Origin: Halomonas sp.
GTDB taxonomy: Bacteria; Pseudomonadota; Gammaproteobacteria; Pseudomonadales; Halomonadaceae
Length of the DNA: 8,675 nucleotides
Direction of reading: 5' to 3'
Assembly (NCBI GenBank): GCA_007129225.1
Contig: SKVX01000346.1
Span: 1-8,675, forward strand
The translations under genes were made by a program, and so were the position numbers. The stretch's first letter is position 1, and each line of letters opens with the position of its first letter. Below are positions 1 to 6,364 of this stretch, piece by piece. The notes beneath the pieces were generated by a model. The model did not search any database. It was not told the DNA's origin and saw nothing but the letters and a program-made list of their open reading frames with translations.

Positions 1-476
1 AACTCCAGGCCGCCGATTGTCTCGTTGGCGGTGTAGTGCAGGTAGGCGGCGTCATCAGCCAGCTCGATATCAGCCTGCCGTGGCACCGCAGTATGACCGC
101 TGCCTTCGCTGGAGCCTGACAGCTGCACCGAAAAGCCCAACTGCTTCGCCTCGGCCAGGGCCTTCTTGCCCCAGATTCCGGTATAGAGGAAGTTGGCGCT
201 GCCGCCCTGCCCCAGCAGGTTCATCGGTACCATGGAGAACTGCAGGCTGGCGCCGCCCTGCAGGAACAGCACCCGGTAGTTGGCGGGTATCGCCAGCAGC
301 TCGCGCAGGTCCGCTTCGGCCTGCTCGGCGATGGCGACGAACTCGGGGGAGCGGTGACTCATCTCCATCACCGAGAGACCGCGCCCCTGGTAGTCGAGCA
401 TCTCTTCGCGAGCCCGCTCGAGCACCGGGGTGGGCAGCGCCGCGGGGCCGGCGCAGAAGTTATAGTGGCGTGTCAT
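1..476 (-). CDS. serC: Phosphoserine aminotransferase, N-terminal part (cut by window edge)
   Basis: PLP-dependent enzyme that converts 3-phosphohydroxypyruvate plus glutamate to phosphoserine (serine synthesis) and also acts in pyridoxal phosphate synthesis; cytoplasmic. Reading the minus strand from the ATG at 474-476 gives 158 codons without a stop, beginning MTRHYNFCAGPAALP. Family landmarks fall at the same residue numbers as in the E. coli enzyme: substrate-binding His41-Arg42 (SHRSPEF), the PLP phosphate loop QGGAS at 73-77, Trp102 that stacks on the cofactor (YTGIWGKK), and Thr153 in HYTANETIGG. The Schiff-base lysine (about 198) lies outside the window. The gene follows gyrA on the same strand after 188 bases, the order known from Pseudomonas, where pheA and aroA come next. 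No strong Shine-Dalgarno is seen; GGAA lies about 11 bases before the start. It may be read from its own promoter or with gyrA; I could not identify a promoter. Confidence 0.95.
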   Translation of the reverse strand, partial: MTRHYNFCAGPAALPTPVLERAREEMLDYQGRGLSVMEMSHRSPEFVAIAEQAEADLRELLAIPANYRVLFLQGGASLQFSMVPMNLLGQGGSANFLYTGIWGKKALAEAKQLGFSVQLSGSSEGSGHTAVPRQADIELADDAAYLHYTANETIGGLE

Positions 477-587
477 CAGCGTGGTGGTTCCGTTTCAGCT
501 CAAGCTTTCATTACTGGACCGGCACGCGATGAGCTGATCCGTCGACAAGCCTAGGCGAGGGCGCTGTGAACCCTTCCCTGGGCGCTA

Positions 588-609
588 CTTTTGCCATCCA
601 TGGCAAAAG
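588..609. repeat. Perfect inverted repeat between gyrA and serC
   Basis: Arms CTTTTGCCA (588-596) and TGGCAAAAG (601-609) are exact reverse complements around the 4-base loop TCCA. It lies 56 bases past the gyrA stop and 112 bases before the serC start. The arms begin with the T-run and end with the A-run, and no U-tract follows on either strand, so it is not a standard intrinsic terminator. A protein-binding site or an mRNA hairpin processing site is possible. Confidence 0.55.
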
Positions 610-664
610 ACCCTCGCTTCGGCTTGTCCCCGGCGCTCATCGCTCGGTATGGCGCGGCAGGCCT

Positions 665-3403
665 TTACTCGTCGTTTTTGGTCTCGTCCATGGTGCCACT
701 CTCATCCGCACCCTGCTCCGGCGAATCCGTGCCATCGGACGGTGCTGTCTCTCCGTATTCACCCTCGCCGACTTCGCTTTCGACTTCCTCAGGCTCGTCG
801 ATGCGTACGGTCTTGACCAGCTTCTCGTTCTCGCCGAGACGGATCAGCATCACGCCCTGGGTATTGCGCGAGGTGATCGAGACCTCATCGACCCGAGTAC
901 GCACCAGGGTGCCCTTGTCGGTGATCAGCATCATCTCGTCGGCGAAGTAGACCTGCATGGCGGCAACCAGCGAACCGTTGCGCTCGCTGGTCTGCATGGC
1001 GATGACTCCCTGGCCGCCACGGCCCCGCAGCGGGAACTCCTCGAGCCGGGTACGCTTGCCGTAGCCGTTCTCGCTGGCGGTGAGAATATAGATCTGGCCG
1101 CCGTTGCCGTTGGTGGGCGCAAGCTCGGCGCCCTCCTCGGCTTCGGCTTCGACATCCGCCTCGGCGTCGATTTGCTGGCTCTGGGGAATGATCAGGCTGA
1201 TCACTTCGGCGCCATCGAGCAGGCGCATGCCGCGCACGCCGCGGGCGGTGCGCCCCATGGAACGCACGTTGCCTTCCTCGAAGCGAATCGCCTTGCCGTT
1301 GGACGACAGCAGCATGGCGTGGTCGGAGCCACTGGTGATGGCAGCACCCACCAGGCGGTCGTCCTCTTCCAGGTCGATGGCGATCAGGCCGACGCTGCGC
1401 GGCCGGGAGAACTGGTCGAGGCTGGTGCGCTTGACGGTGCCCTTGGCGGTGGCGAAGAAGATGTAGCTGTCTGCCCGGTAGTCGCGCACCGGCAGGATGG
1501 CATTGATCGCCTCGCCTTCGTCCAGCGGCAGCATGTTGACCAGCGGCTTGCCGCGGGAGCCGCGGCTGGCGTTGGGCATCTCGTAGACCTTGAGCCAGTA
1601 GACCTTGCCCTTGTTGGAGAACAGCAGCACGGTATCGTGGGTCGAGGCGACCAGCAGGTGCTCGATGACGTCCTCGTCCTTCATGGAAGTGGCCGACTTG
1701 CCGCGGCCGCCGCGGCGCTGAGCCTGGTAGTCGGAGAGCGGCTGGGTCTTGGCATAGCCGGTACGCGAGACCGTGACCACCATGTCCTCCTCGGCGATCA
1801 GGTCCTCGATGGAGAGGTCGAGATGACTGGCCTGGATCTCGGTGCGGCGCGGGTCGCCAAACTGGTCGCGCACGGCGGCCAGTTCCTCGCGGATCACTTC
1901 CAGCAGGCGCTCGCTGGAGGCGAGAATGGCGGTCAGCTCGGCGATCCGCTCGAGAATGCCGAGGTACTCGTCGAGCAGCTTCTCGGTCTCGAGCCCGGTC
2001 AGGCGGTGCAGGCGAAGCTCGAGTATCGCCTGGGCCTGGGCCGGCGAAAGGCGGTACTCGCTGCCGGTCTGGTTGAGGCCGAAGCCCTCCTCCAGCTCCT
2101 CCGGCTTGCACGAGGTGGCACCGGCACGCTCCAGCATGGCGGTCACCTGGCCCGGCTGCCAGACCTTGTCCAGCAGCTTCTCCTTGGCCTCGGCGGCACT
2201 CGGCGAGGCCTTGATCAGCTCGATCACCTCGTCGATGTTGGAGATGGCCACGGCCAGGCCCTCGAGGAGATGGCCGCGCTCGCGGGCCTTCTTCAACTCA
2301 AACAGGGTACGGCGCGTGACCACTTCGCGACGATGGCGGATGAAGGCCTCGAGGATCTCCTTGAGGTTCATGATCTTCGGCTGGCCATCCTCGATGGCGA
2401 CCATGTTGATGCCGAAGACGTTCTGCAGCTGGGTCTGGGCGAAGAGATTGTTGACCACCACCTCGCCGGATTCGCCACGCTTGACCTCGATCACCACCCG
2501 CAGGCCGTCCTTGTCGGACTCGTCGCGTAGCTCGGCGATGCCTTCTATCTTCTTCTCTTTTACCAGCTCGGCGATCTTCTCGATAAGCCGCGCCTTGTTC
2601 ACCTGATACGGCAGCTCGGTGACGATGATGTGGTCGCGACCGCTCTTGTCGTCATGCTCGATGGTGTGACAGGCACGCACATAGATGCGCCCGCGCCCGG
2701 TGCGGTAGGCCTCGAGGATGCCGGCACGGCCGTTGATGATGGCCCCGGTGGGGAAATCGGGGCCCGGAATGTATTCCATCAGGTCGTCGACGGAGAGCGT
2801 GTAATCGTCGATCAACGCCAGGCAACCGCTGATGATCTCCACCATGTTGTGGGGTGGAATATTGGTCGCCATGCCCACGGCGATACCCGAGGAGCCGTTG
2901 ATCAGCAGGTTCGGGACCTTGGTGGGCAACACATCGGGGATGCGCTCGGTGCCGTCGTAGTTGTCGACCCAGTCGACGGTATCCTTCTCCAGATCGGCCA
3001 GCAGCTCATGGGCGAGCCGGGACATGCGCACCTCGGTGTAACGCATGGCAGCGGCGTTGTCGCCATCGATGGAGCCGAAGTTGCCCTGCCCATCCACCAG
3101 CACGTGGCGCATGGAGAAGTGCTGGGCCATGCGGACGATGGTGTCATAGACGGCGCTGTCACCATGGGGGTGATACTTACCGATGACATCACCGACCACG
3201 CGGGCGGACTTCTTGTACGGTTTGTTCCAGTCGTTGCTGAGCTCGTGCATGGCAAACAGCACGCGCCGATGCACCGGCTTCAGGCCATCGCGCACGTCCG
3301 GAAGCGCGCGGCCGATGATCACGCTCATCGCGTAATCGAGGTACGACTGCTTGAGTTCGTCCTCGATGTTGACTGGCAGAATTTCTCTGGCGATGTCACC
3401 CAT
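665..3403 (-). CDS. gyrA: DNA gyrase subunit A
   Basis: Breakage-reunion subunit of DNA gyrase, which with GyrB introduces negative supercoils in an ATP-dependent way; cytoplasmic A2B2 complex. The start at 3403 gives MGDIAREILPVNIEDELKQS, matching the family N-terminus, with AAAGGA about 11 bases upstream; in-frame codons further upstream do not resemble the family. The winged-helix domain has the catalytic Arg121-Tyr122 (MRYTE). The quinolone-determining segment GDSAVYD has Ser83 and Asp87, the susceptible form. IPPHN and the tower and coiled-coil regions follow, then the GyrA box QRRGGRG at 562-568, which marks it as gyrase rather than ParC. The C-terminal beta-pinwheel follows. Length is 912 aa against 875 in E. 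coli: extra material is a 24-residue acidic insert (746-769) and a 41-residue acidic tail (872-912, about 40% Asp/Glu). It stands between a thioesterase gene and serC, all on the minus strand. Confidence 0.98.
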   Translation of the reverse strand: MGDIAREILPVNIEDELKQSYLDYAMSVIIGRALPDVRDGLKPVHRRVLFAMHELSNDWNKPYKKSARVVGDVIGKYHPHGDSAVYDTIVRMAQHFSMRHVLVDGQGNFGSIDGDNAAAMRYTEVRMSRLAHELLADLEKDTVDWVDNYDGTERIPDVLPTKVPNLLINGSSGIAVGMATNIPPHNMVEIISGCLALIDDYTLSVDDLMEYIPGPDFPTGAIINGRAGILEAYRTGRGRIYVRACHTIEHDDKSGRDHIIVTELPYQVNKARLIEKIAELVKEKKIEGIAELRDESDKDGLRVVIEVKRGESGEVVVNNLFAQTQLQNVFGINMVAIEDGQPKIMNLKEILEAFIRHRREVVTRRTLFELKKARERGHLLEGLAVAISNIDEVIELIKASPSAAEAKEKLLDKVWQPGQVTAMLERAGATSCKPEELEEGFGLNQTGSEYRLSPAQAQAILELRLHRLTGLETEKLLDEYLGILERIAELTAILASSERLLEVIREELAAVRDQFGDPRRTEIQASHLDLSIEDLIAEEDMVVTVSRTGYAKTQPLSDYQAQRRGGRGKSATSMKDEDVIEHLLVASTHDTVLLFSNKGKVYWLKVYEMPNASRGSRGKPLVNMLPLDEGEAINAILPVRDYRADSYIFFATAKGTVKRTSLDQFSRPRSVGLIAIDLEEDDRLVGAAITSGSDHAMLLSSNGKAIRFEEGNVRSMGRTARGVRGMRLLDGAEVISLIIPQSQQIDAEADVEAEAEEGAELAPTNGNGGQIYILTASENGYGKRTRLEEFPLRGRGGQGVIAMQTSERNGSLVAAMQVYFADEMMLITDKGTLVRTRVDEVSITSRNTQGVMLIRLGENEKLVKTVRIDEPEEVESEVGEGEYGETAPSDGTDSPEQGADESGTMDETKNDE

Positions 3404-3479
3404 GGGTCGTCGAATCCTTTGCACTGCAGCAGGTTGGCGCGTCCTTGTGCAAGAGCATGGCGCGCCATTACAGCCTGAC

Positions 3480-3488
3480 ATCATACCA
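3480..3488 (-). promoter_or_regulatory. Candidate extended -10 promoter of gyrA
   Basis: On the minus strand the sequence reads TGG-TATGAT. TATGAT matches the -10 consensus in 5 of 6 positions and the TG one base upstream fits an extended -10 element. No good -35 hexamer lies 16-18 bases upstream, consistent with an extended -10 type. It would start transcription about 70 bases before the gyrA ATG. This is inferred from motif only. Confidence 0.4.
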
Positions 3489-3542
3489 TTGCGGACGGCG
3501 CAAAGGCAGCGGGGTAGCGCCTCGGATCAACCGGCGATTGAC

Positions 3543-3568
3543 CGGCCCACGCTCAAACGGCCCACGCT
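3543..3568. repeat. Pair of 11-base direct repeats upstream of gyrA
   Basis: CGGCCCACGCT occurs at 3543-3553 and again at 3558-3568, a spacing of 15 bases, in the gap between the thioesterase stop and the candidate gyrA promoter. The repeats lie about 55-85 bases upstream of the candidate -10 box. They could be a tandem binding site or a chance product of high GC. No known protein is assigned. Confidence 0.4.
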
Positions 3569-3586
3569 TGTACCGGGTCACGTTTC

Positions 3587-3604
3587 CTTGCACGCCAATG
3601 CAAG
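3587..3604 (-). repeat. Short hairpin just after the thioesterase gene
   Basis: CTTGCA (3587-3592) and TGCAAG (3599-3604) form a 6-bp stem with a 6-base loop, starting 13 bases after the thioesterase stop codon. No U-run follows on the minus strand, so termination here is doubtful. Confidence 0.3.
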
Positions 3605-3617
3605 CGCAGTGTCGTAC

Positions 3618-4040
3618 TCACCCCTCCAGGACCAGGGGTTCCAGAAGCGTGCGGAGTTCGCCTTCAATGGCAAGGGGCCGGTTGGCCTTCACATCGAGCA
3701 GCACGAAGGTGAGGTCGGCATCGACCACCAGCTTGTCATCACGCACCCGCCGGATCTCCTGATGCATGCGCGCGCTGCGGCTGCCCAACTCCGCCAGCCG
3801 CGTGCGCACTTCCAGATCATCCCCCGCCACCGCCGCCAACCGGTAGTTGATATTGAGGTTGACGGCCACCAGGGCGAGGTTGCCGCTGGCAAATGGCCGC
3901 GCGACGTCGGGTCGATCATCGAAATAGCCCCAGCGCCCCTCTTCGAGGAACTCCAGGTAGCGGGCGTTGTTGACGTGGCCGTAGCCATCCAGGTGGTAGC
4001 CGCGAACGCGCAGGGTGACACGGGAGAGTCGGGGATCCAT
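3618..4040 (-). CDS. Acyl-CoA thioesterase, hot-dog fold (4HBT/YbgC-like)
   Basis: A 140-aa protein of the 4-hydroxybenzoyl-CoA thioesterase / YbgC-FadM-like superfamily; members hydrolyse acyl-CoA or acyl-ACP thioesters in the cytoplasm as homo-oligomers. The active-site region is near the N-terminus: Asp18-Gly-Tyr-Gly-His22-Val-Asn24-Asn25, followed by RYLEFLEEGRW, the usual D-x-x-GHVNN-x-x-Y-x-x-x-x-E pattern with the catalytic acid and the long central helix. The rest is the beta-sheet of a single hot-dog domain (INYRLAAVAGDDLEVRT, then FVLLDVKANRPL). The ATG at 4040 is chosen because the homology starts there and AGGAG lies 8 bases upstream; an in-frame start at 4241 would add 67 non-family residues and overlap rdgC. 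The gene is divergent from rdgC and 214 bases upstream of gyrA. A promoter with an overlapping PsrA-like dyad precedes it, suggesting control by fatty acids. The natural substrate is unknown. Confidence 0.88.
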   Translation of the reverse strand: MDPRLSRVTLRVRGYHLDGYGHVNNARYLEFLEEGRWGYFDDRPDVARPFASGNLALVAVNLNINYRLAAVAGDDLEVRTRLAELGSRSARMHQEIRRVRDDKLVVDADLTFVLLDVKANRPLAIEGELRTLLEPLVLEG

Positions 4041-4090
4041 CGGTGCTTCTCCTGGGGCAAGACATGACAGGGCAGGGATAACCAGCGTCG

Positions 4091-4120
4091 ATTCTAGGCC
4101 TCGCCGACGCCCGAATTCAA
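4091..4120 (-). promoter_or_regulatory. Candidate sigma-70 promoter of the thioesterase gene
   Basis: On the minus strand, -35 TTGAAT (4115-4120, 4 of 6) and -10 TAGAAT (4091-4096, 5 of 6) are separated by 18 bases. Predicted transcription would start near 4084, leaving a 5' leader of about 44 bases that contains the AGGAG ribosome binding site. Confidence 0.5.
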
Positions 4121-4133
4121 ACAACAGTTTGAA
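4116..4133. promoter_or_regulatory. PsrA-like operator dyad over the thioesterase -35 box
   Basis: TTCAAAC-AACA-GTTTGAA is a perfect 7-bp inverted repeat with a 4-base spacer. The core CAAAC-N4-GTTTG fits the published PsrA operator consensus (G/C)AAAC-N2-4-GTTT(G/C). PsrA is a TetR-family repressor in Pseudomonas that is released by long-chain fatty acids. The dyad covers five of the six -35 bases of the thioesterase promoter, a position that would block RNA polymerase. The dyad itself is directly seen; assignment to PsrA is inference, and another TetR-family protein could bind it. Confidence 0.5.
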
Positions 4134-4153
4134 CTCGTATGGCTTCCCGGGCC

Positions 4154-4167
4154 TTACAGTACTGGAA
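4154..4167. repeat. Imperfect dyad overlapping the rdgC -35 box
   Basis: TTACAGTACTGGAA is a 14-base dyad around a perfect CAGTACTG core, with one mismatched pair. It overlaps the candidate -35 hexamer of rdgC by five bases. It contains TACTG and CAGTA, but back to back and not in the spaced LexA order, so it is not called a LexA box. Confidence 0.35.
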
Positions 4168-4191
4168 CCCCCGCCTCCCCTTGGCCATAAT
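4163..4191 (+). promoter_or_regulatory. Candidate promoter of the rdgC operon
   Basis: -10 CATAAT (4186-4191, 5 of 6) is preceded 17 bases upstream by TGGAAC (4163-4168, 3 of 6). Transcription would start near 4198, about 23 bases before the rdgC ATG. The -10 box is good, the -35 box weak. Confidence 0.42.
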
Positions 4192-4220
4192 ATGCGTCCT
4201 TTTTGCTCAGGGAATGCGCC

Positions 4221-5153
4221 ATGTGGTTCAAGCACTTGCACCTATACCGTCTGCATGACTCAACGGCGATCCCGGCAACCGACCTGGAGTCTGCGCTGGC
4301 CGAACAGGCGGCACGCCTGCCCGGCAGCAGCGAGGCTCGCCGACTGGGGTGGTGCCCGCCTGCCGGCCGTGCCGGCACGGCGCTGCTGCACGAGCTGCAG
4401 GGACAGAGACTGATGACGGTCCTGCGCCAGGAGCGCCTGCTGCCGGCCGGCGTGGTTCGCGAAGAAGTCGAAGAACGTGGCGCCGACATCGAGGCCCGGG
4501 AGGGTCGGAAGCTGCGCCGACAGGAGAAGCAGGAGCTCAAGGAGCAGGTCTATGAAGAGCTGCTGCCTCGCGCCTTCATTCGCAGCCAGAAGGTCGACCT
4601 GTGGTGGGATACGCGGCGCAACCTGATCGCGGTCAACAGCAGTTCGCGCAAGCGTGCCGAAGAGGTACTCGATCTGCTGCGCGAGACCCTGGGCAGCCTC
4701 AAGGTGACGCCGCTGGCCACCCAGACCCTGCCGATGCGGGCAATGACCCAGTGGCTCGCCGAAGAGGATTCGCGACCCGCCAGCCTGCGGCTCGGCGACC
4801 AGGTCGAACTCAAGGCCAAGGGCGATGACGGCGTGCTGCGCGCCCGGCAGGTCGACCTGGACAGCGACGAAATCCAGCAGCTGCTGGCGGCAGGCCGCCA
4901 GGCCAGTCGACTGGCCCTGGAGATCGAAGGCCGGCTAAGCTTCGTGTTACATGATGACCTGGCCCTGAAGTCCCTGCGCTTCAGCGATGCTTTGATCGAC
5001 GAGGCCAATGAAACCGAGGACGATGGCGATGCCATCGTGAGACTGGAGGCAGACTTCATGCTGATGACTCAGACGCTCGCCGAAGAGATCGAGCAGCTGA
5101 TCGGTTGGCTGGATGGTGAAGCCTCTACTGCGTCGCTACAGGGCAGCGCATGA
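4221..5153 (+). CDS. rdgC: Recombination-associated protein RdgC
   Basis: Non-specific double-stranded DNA-binding protein that forms a ring-shaped dimer around DNA and limits RecA-driven strand exchange; nucleoid-associated. The 310-aa product (303 in E. coli) begins MWFKHLHLYRL, matching the family MLWFKNLMVYRL start. Further shared segments are LGWCPP (42-47), KLRRQEKQELKEQV (97-110), LLPRAF (114-119), LLRETLGSLKVTPL in the middle, the RARQVDL-SDEI stretch, and FVLHDDLALKSLRFSD and ADFMLMT near the end. The ATG at 4221 is preferred over 4203 because homology begins at MWFK and AGGGA lies 7 bases upstream. It is the first gene of a plus-strand run; its TGA overlaps the ATG of the acyltransferase by ATGA. 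A Glu/Lys-rich helix around 80-112 is expected for this family. The combination with lipid and metal genes downstream is not an obvious functional unit. Confidence 0.95.
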   Translation: MWFKHLHLYRLHDSTAIPATDLESALAEQAARLPGSSEARRLGWCPPAGRAGTALLHELQGQRLMTVLRQERLLPAGVVREEVEERGADIEAREGRKLRRQEKQELKEQVYEELLPRAFIRSQKVDLWWDTRRNLIAVNSSSRKRAEEVLDLLRETLGSLKVTPLATQTLPMRAMTQWLAEEDSRPASLRLGDQVELKAKGDDGVLRARQVDLDSDEIQQLLAAGRQASRLALEIEGRLSFVLHDDLALKSLRFSDALIDEANETEDDGDAIVRLEADFMLMTQTLAEEIEQLIGWLDGEASTASLQGSA

Positions 5154-6364
5154 CCGACTCCGTCAAACAGAAGACGCCGATGACAGAACAGCAAAGCGTG
5201 ACGCCTGCACCGGAACAGGACCCCTGGGCCGACATTCGACCCTACGAGGATAGCGAAGTCGCCGAGGTGCTCGCCCGGCTGGCCAATAACCGGGAGCTGC
5301 TCGATGCCTTGACGCGCTATCGACTGCCTCGGCTCAACCGGCTGGTACCCGCTCTGGCCCGCGCCATTGCCTCCTATGCCATCCGTCGTCAGACCCGTGG
5401 GGTGGCCAGCGTCCATGACTTCCAGATGCGCGTGGCGTACTACATGGAGCGCATGATTCGCACCTCCACCGACGACTTCCGCGTCGAGGGCCTGGAGCAC
5501 CTGGCGCAGGATACTGCCTACCTGTTCATCGGCAACCATCGGGATATTTCCCTCGATCCGGCCTTCGTCAACTACGGCCTTCATCGCGCCGGTCGCGATA
5601 CGGTCCGCATCGCCATTGGCGACAACCTGTTGAAGAAGCCCTATGTCACCGACCTGATGCGGCTCAACAAGAGCTTCATCGTGCCCCGCGCCCTGCGCGG
5701 GAAGCGCGCCATGCTGGCCGCCTACCAGTCGCTATCCGCCTATATCCGCCACTCCATTACCGAGGACAATCACTCGATCTGGATGGCTCAGCGGGAGGGC
5801 CGGGCCAAGGACGGTATCGACCGCACGGACCCGGCCATCATCAAGATGCTGACCATGGCCCGGCGCCAGGAGGATCGCAAGGCCCCCATCGGCGACGCGA
5901 TCGCCGAATTGCGCGTGGTACCGGTATCGATCAGCTACGAGTACGACCCTTGCGACGTACAGAAGGCCCGGGAGCTGCACGCCATTCATAGCCAGGGCCG
6001 TTACGACAAGAGCGAATTCGAGGATATCCAGTCCATCGTGGCCGGTATCACGGGCCATAAGGGACGTGTGCAGCTTCGCTTCGGCCAACCGCTGGGAGCC
6101 CGCTTCGACACCCCGGAGGCCGTTGCCGCCGAGATCGACCGCCAGGTAGTCTCCGGCTACCACCTCTTCCCCAGCCACTACCTCGCCCTCGAGGCGCTCG
6201 GCGATGCACCCGAGCTCCTCGACATGAGCGAAGTCAGCGACGTCGACCGGGCGCGCTTCCAGGCCCGCCTGAAAGACGTCCCCGCCGAGTTGCGGCCCTG
6301 GTGGCTGGCCCAGTACGCCAATCCGGTGCGCAACAAGGCGGGCGAGCTGAAGGATGACGGGTGA
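5150..6364 (+). CDS. PlsC-like glycerol(phospho)lipid acyltransferase
   Basis: A 404-aa protein of the lysophosphatidate / glycerol-3-phosphate acyltransferase superfamily, which moves acyl groups from acyl-CoA or acyl-ACP onto glycerolipids at the inner membrane. Motif I is GNHRDISLDP, with His130 and Asp136; five residues separate them where the textbook motif has four (HX4D). Motif II-like LNKSFIVPRAL lies at 172-182, motif III-like AQREGRAKDG at 213-222, where EGR takes the place of PEGTR, and motif IV-like VVPVSISY follows around 255-265. No clear transmembrane helix is seen, so it is probably peripheral. The ATG at 5150 overlaps the rdgC stop (ATGA) with AGGG 6 bases upstream, implying coupled translation; a second in-frame Met at codon 11 is possible. 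Its TGA overlaps the GTG of the next gene. The N-terminal 90 residues and C-terminal 80 residues are not recognised as separate domains. Acyl donor and acceptor are unknown. Confidence 0.82.
   Translation: MTDSVKQKTPMTEQQSVTPAPEQDPWADIRPYEDSEVAEVLARLANNRELLDALTRYRLPRLNRLVPALARAIASYAIRRQTRGVASVHDFQMRVAYYMERMIRTSTDDFRVEGLEHLAQDTAYLFIGNHRDISLDPAFVNYGLHRAGRDTVRIAIGDNLLKKPYVTDLMRLNKSFIVPRALRGKRAMLAAYQSLSAYIRHSITEDNHSIWMAQREGRAKDGIDRTDPAIIKMLTMARRQEDRKAPIGDAIAELRVVPVSISYEYDPCDVQKARELHAIHSQGRYDKSEFEDIQSIVAGITGHKGRVQLRFGQPLGARFDTPEAVAAEIDRQVVSGYHLFPSHYLALEALGDAPELLDMSEVSDVDRARFQARLKDVPAELRPWWLAQYANPVRNKAGELKDDG

Noticed and set aside
17..532. Plus-strand open frame of 171 codons at the left edge
   Set aside because: Antisense to serC, and composed mainly of Arg, Pro, Ser and Trp, typical of a frame-shifted shadow of GC-rich coding sequence.
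588..609. Rho-independent terminator of gyrA
   Set aside because: The stem lacks a following U-tract on the minus strand and its A/T runs are in the opposite order to a terminator.
566..2530. Plus-strand open frame of 654 codons opposite gyrA
   Set aside because: It lies wholly antisense to gyrA, extends over most of its 3' half, and its product is a Gly/Ala/Leu/His-rich string without a recognisable domain. Long antisense frames are expected opposite GC-rich genes with strong codon bias.
2630..3478. Plus-strand open frame of 282 codons opposite the gyrA 5' end
   Set aside because: Same shadow effect; the GyrA reading on the other strand is unambiguous through its catalytic domain.
4154..4167. 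LexA (SOS) box upstream of rdgC
   Set aside because: TACTG and CAGTA strings are present but face each other without the required spacing (CTG-N10-CAG), so it does not fit a LexA site.
4041..4241. N-terminal extension of the thioesterase to a start at 4241
   Set aside because: The 67 added residues do not resemble the family, would run through the divergent promoters and overlap rdgC, while the ATG at 4040 has AGGAG 8 bases upstream.
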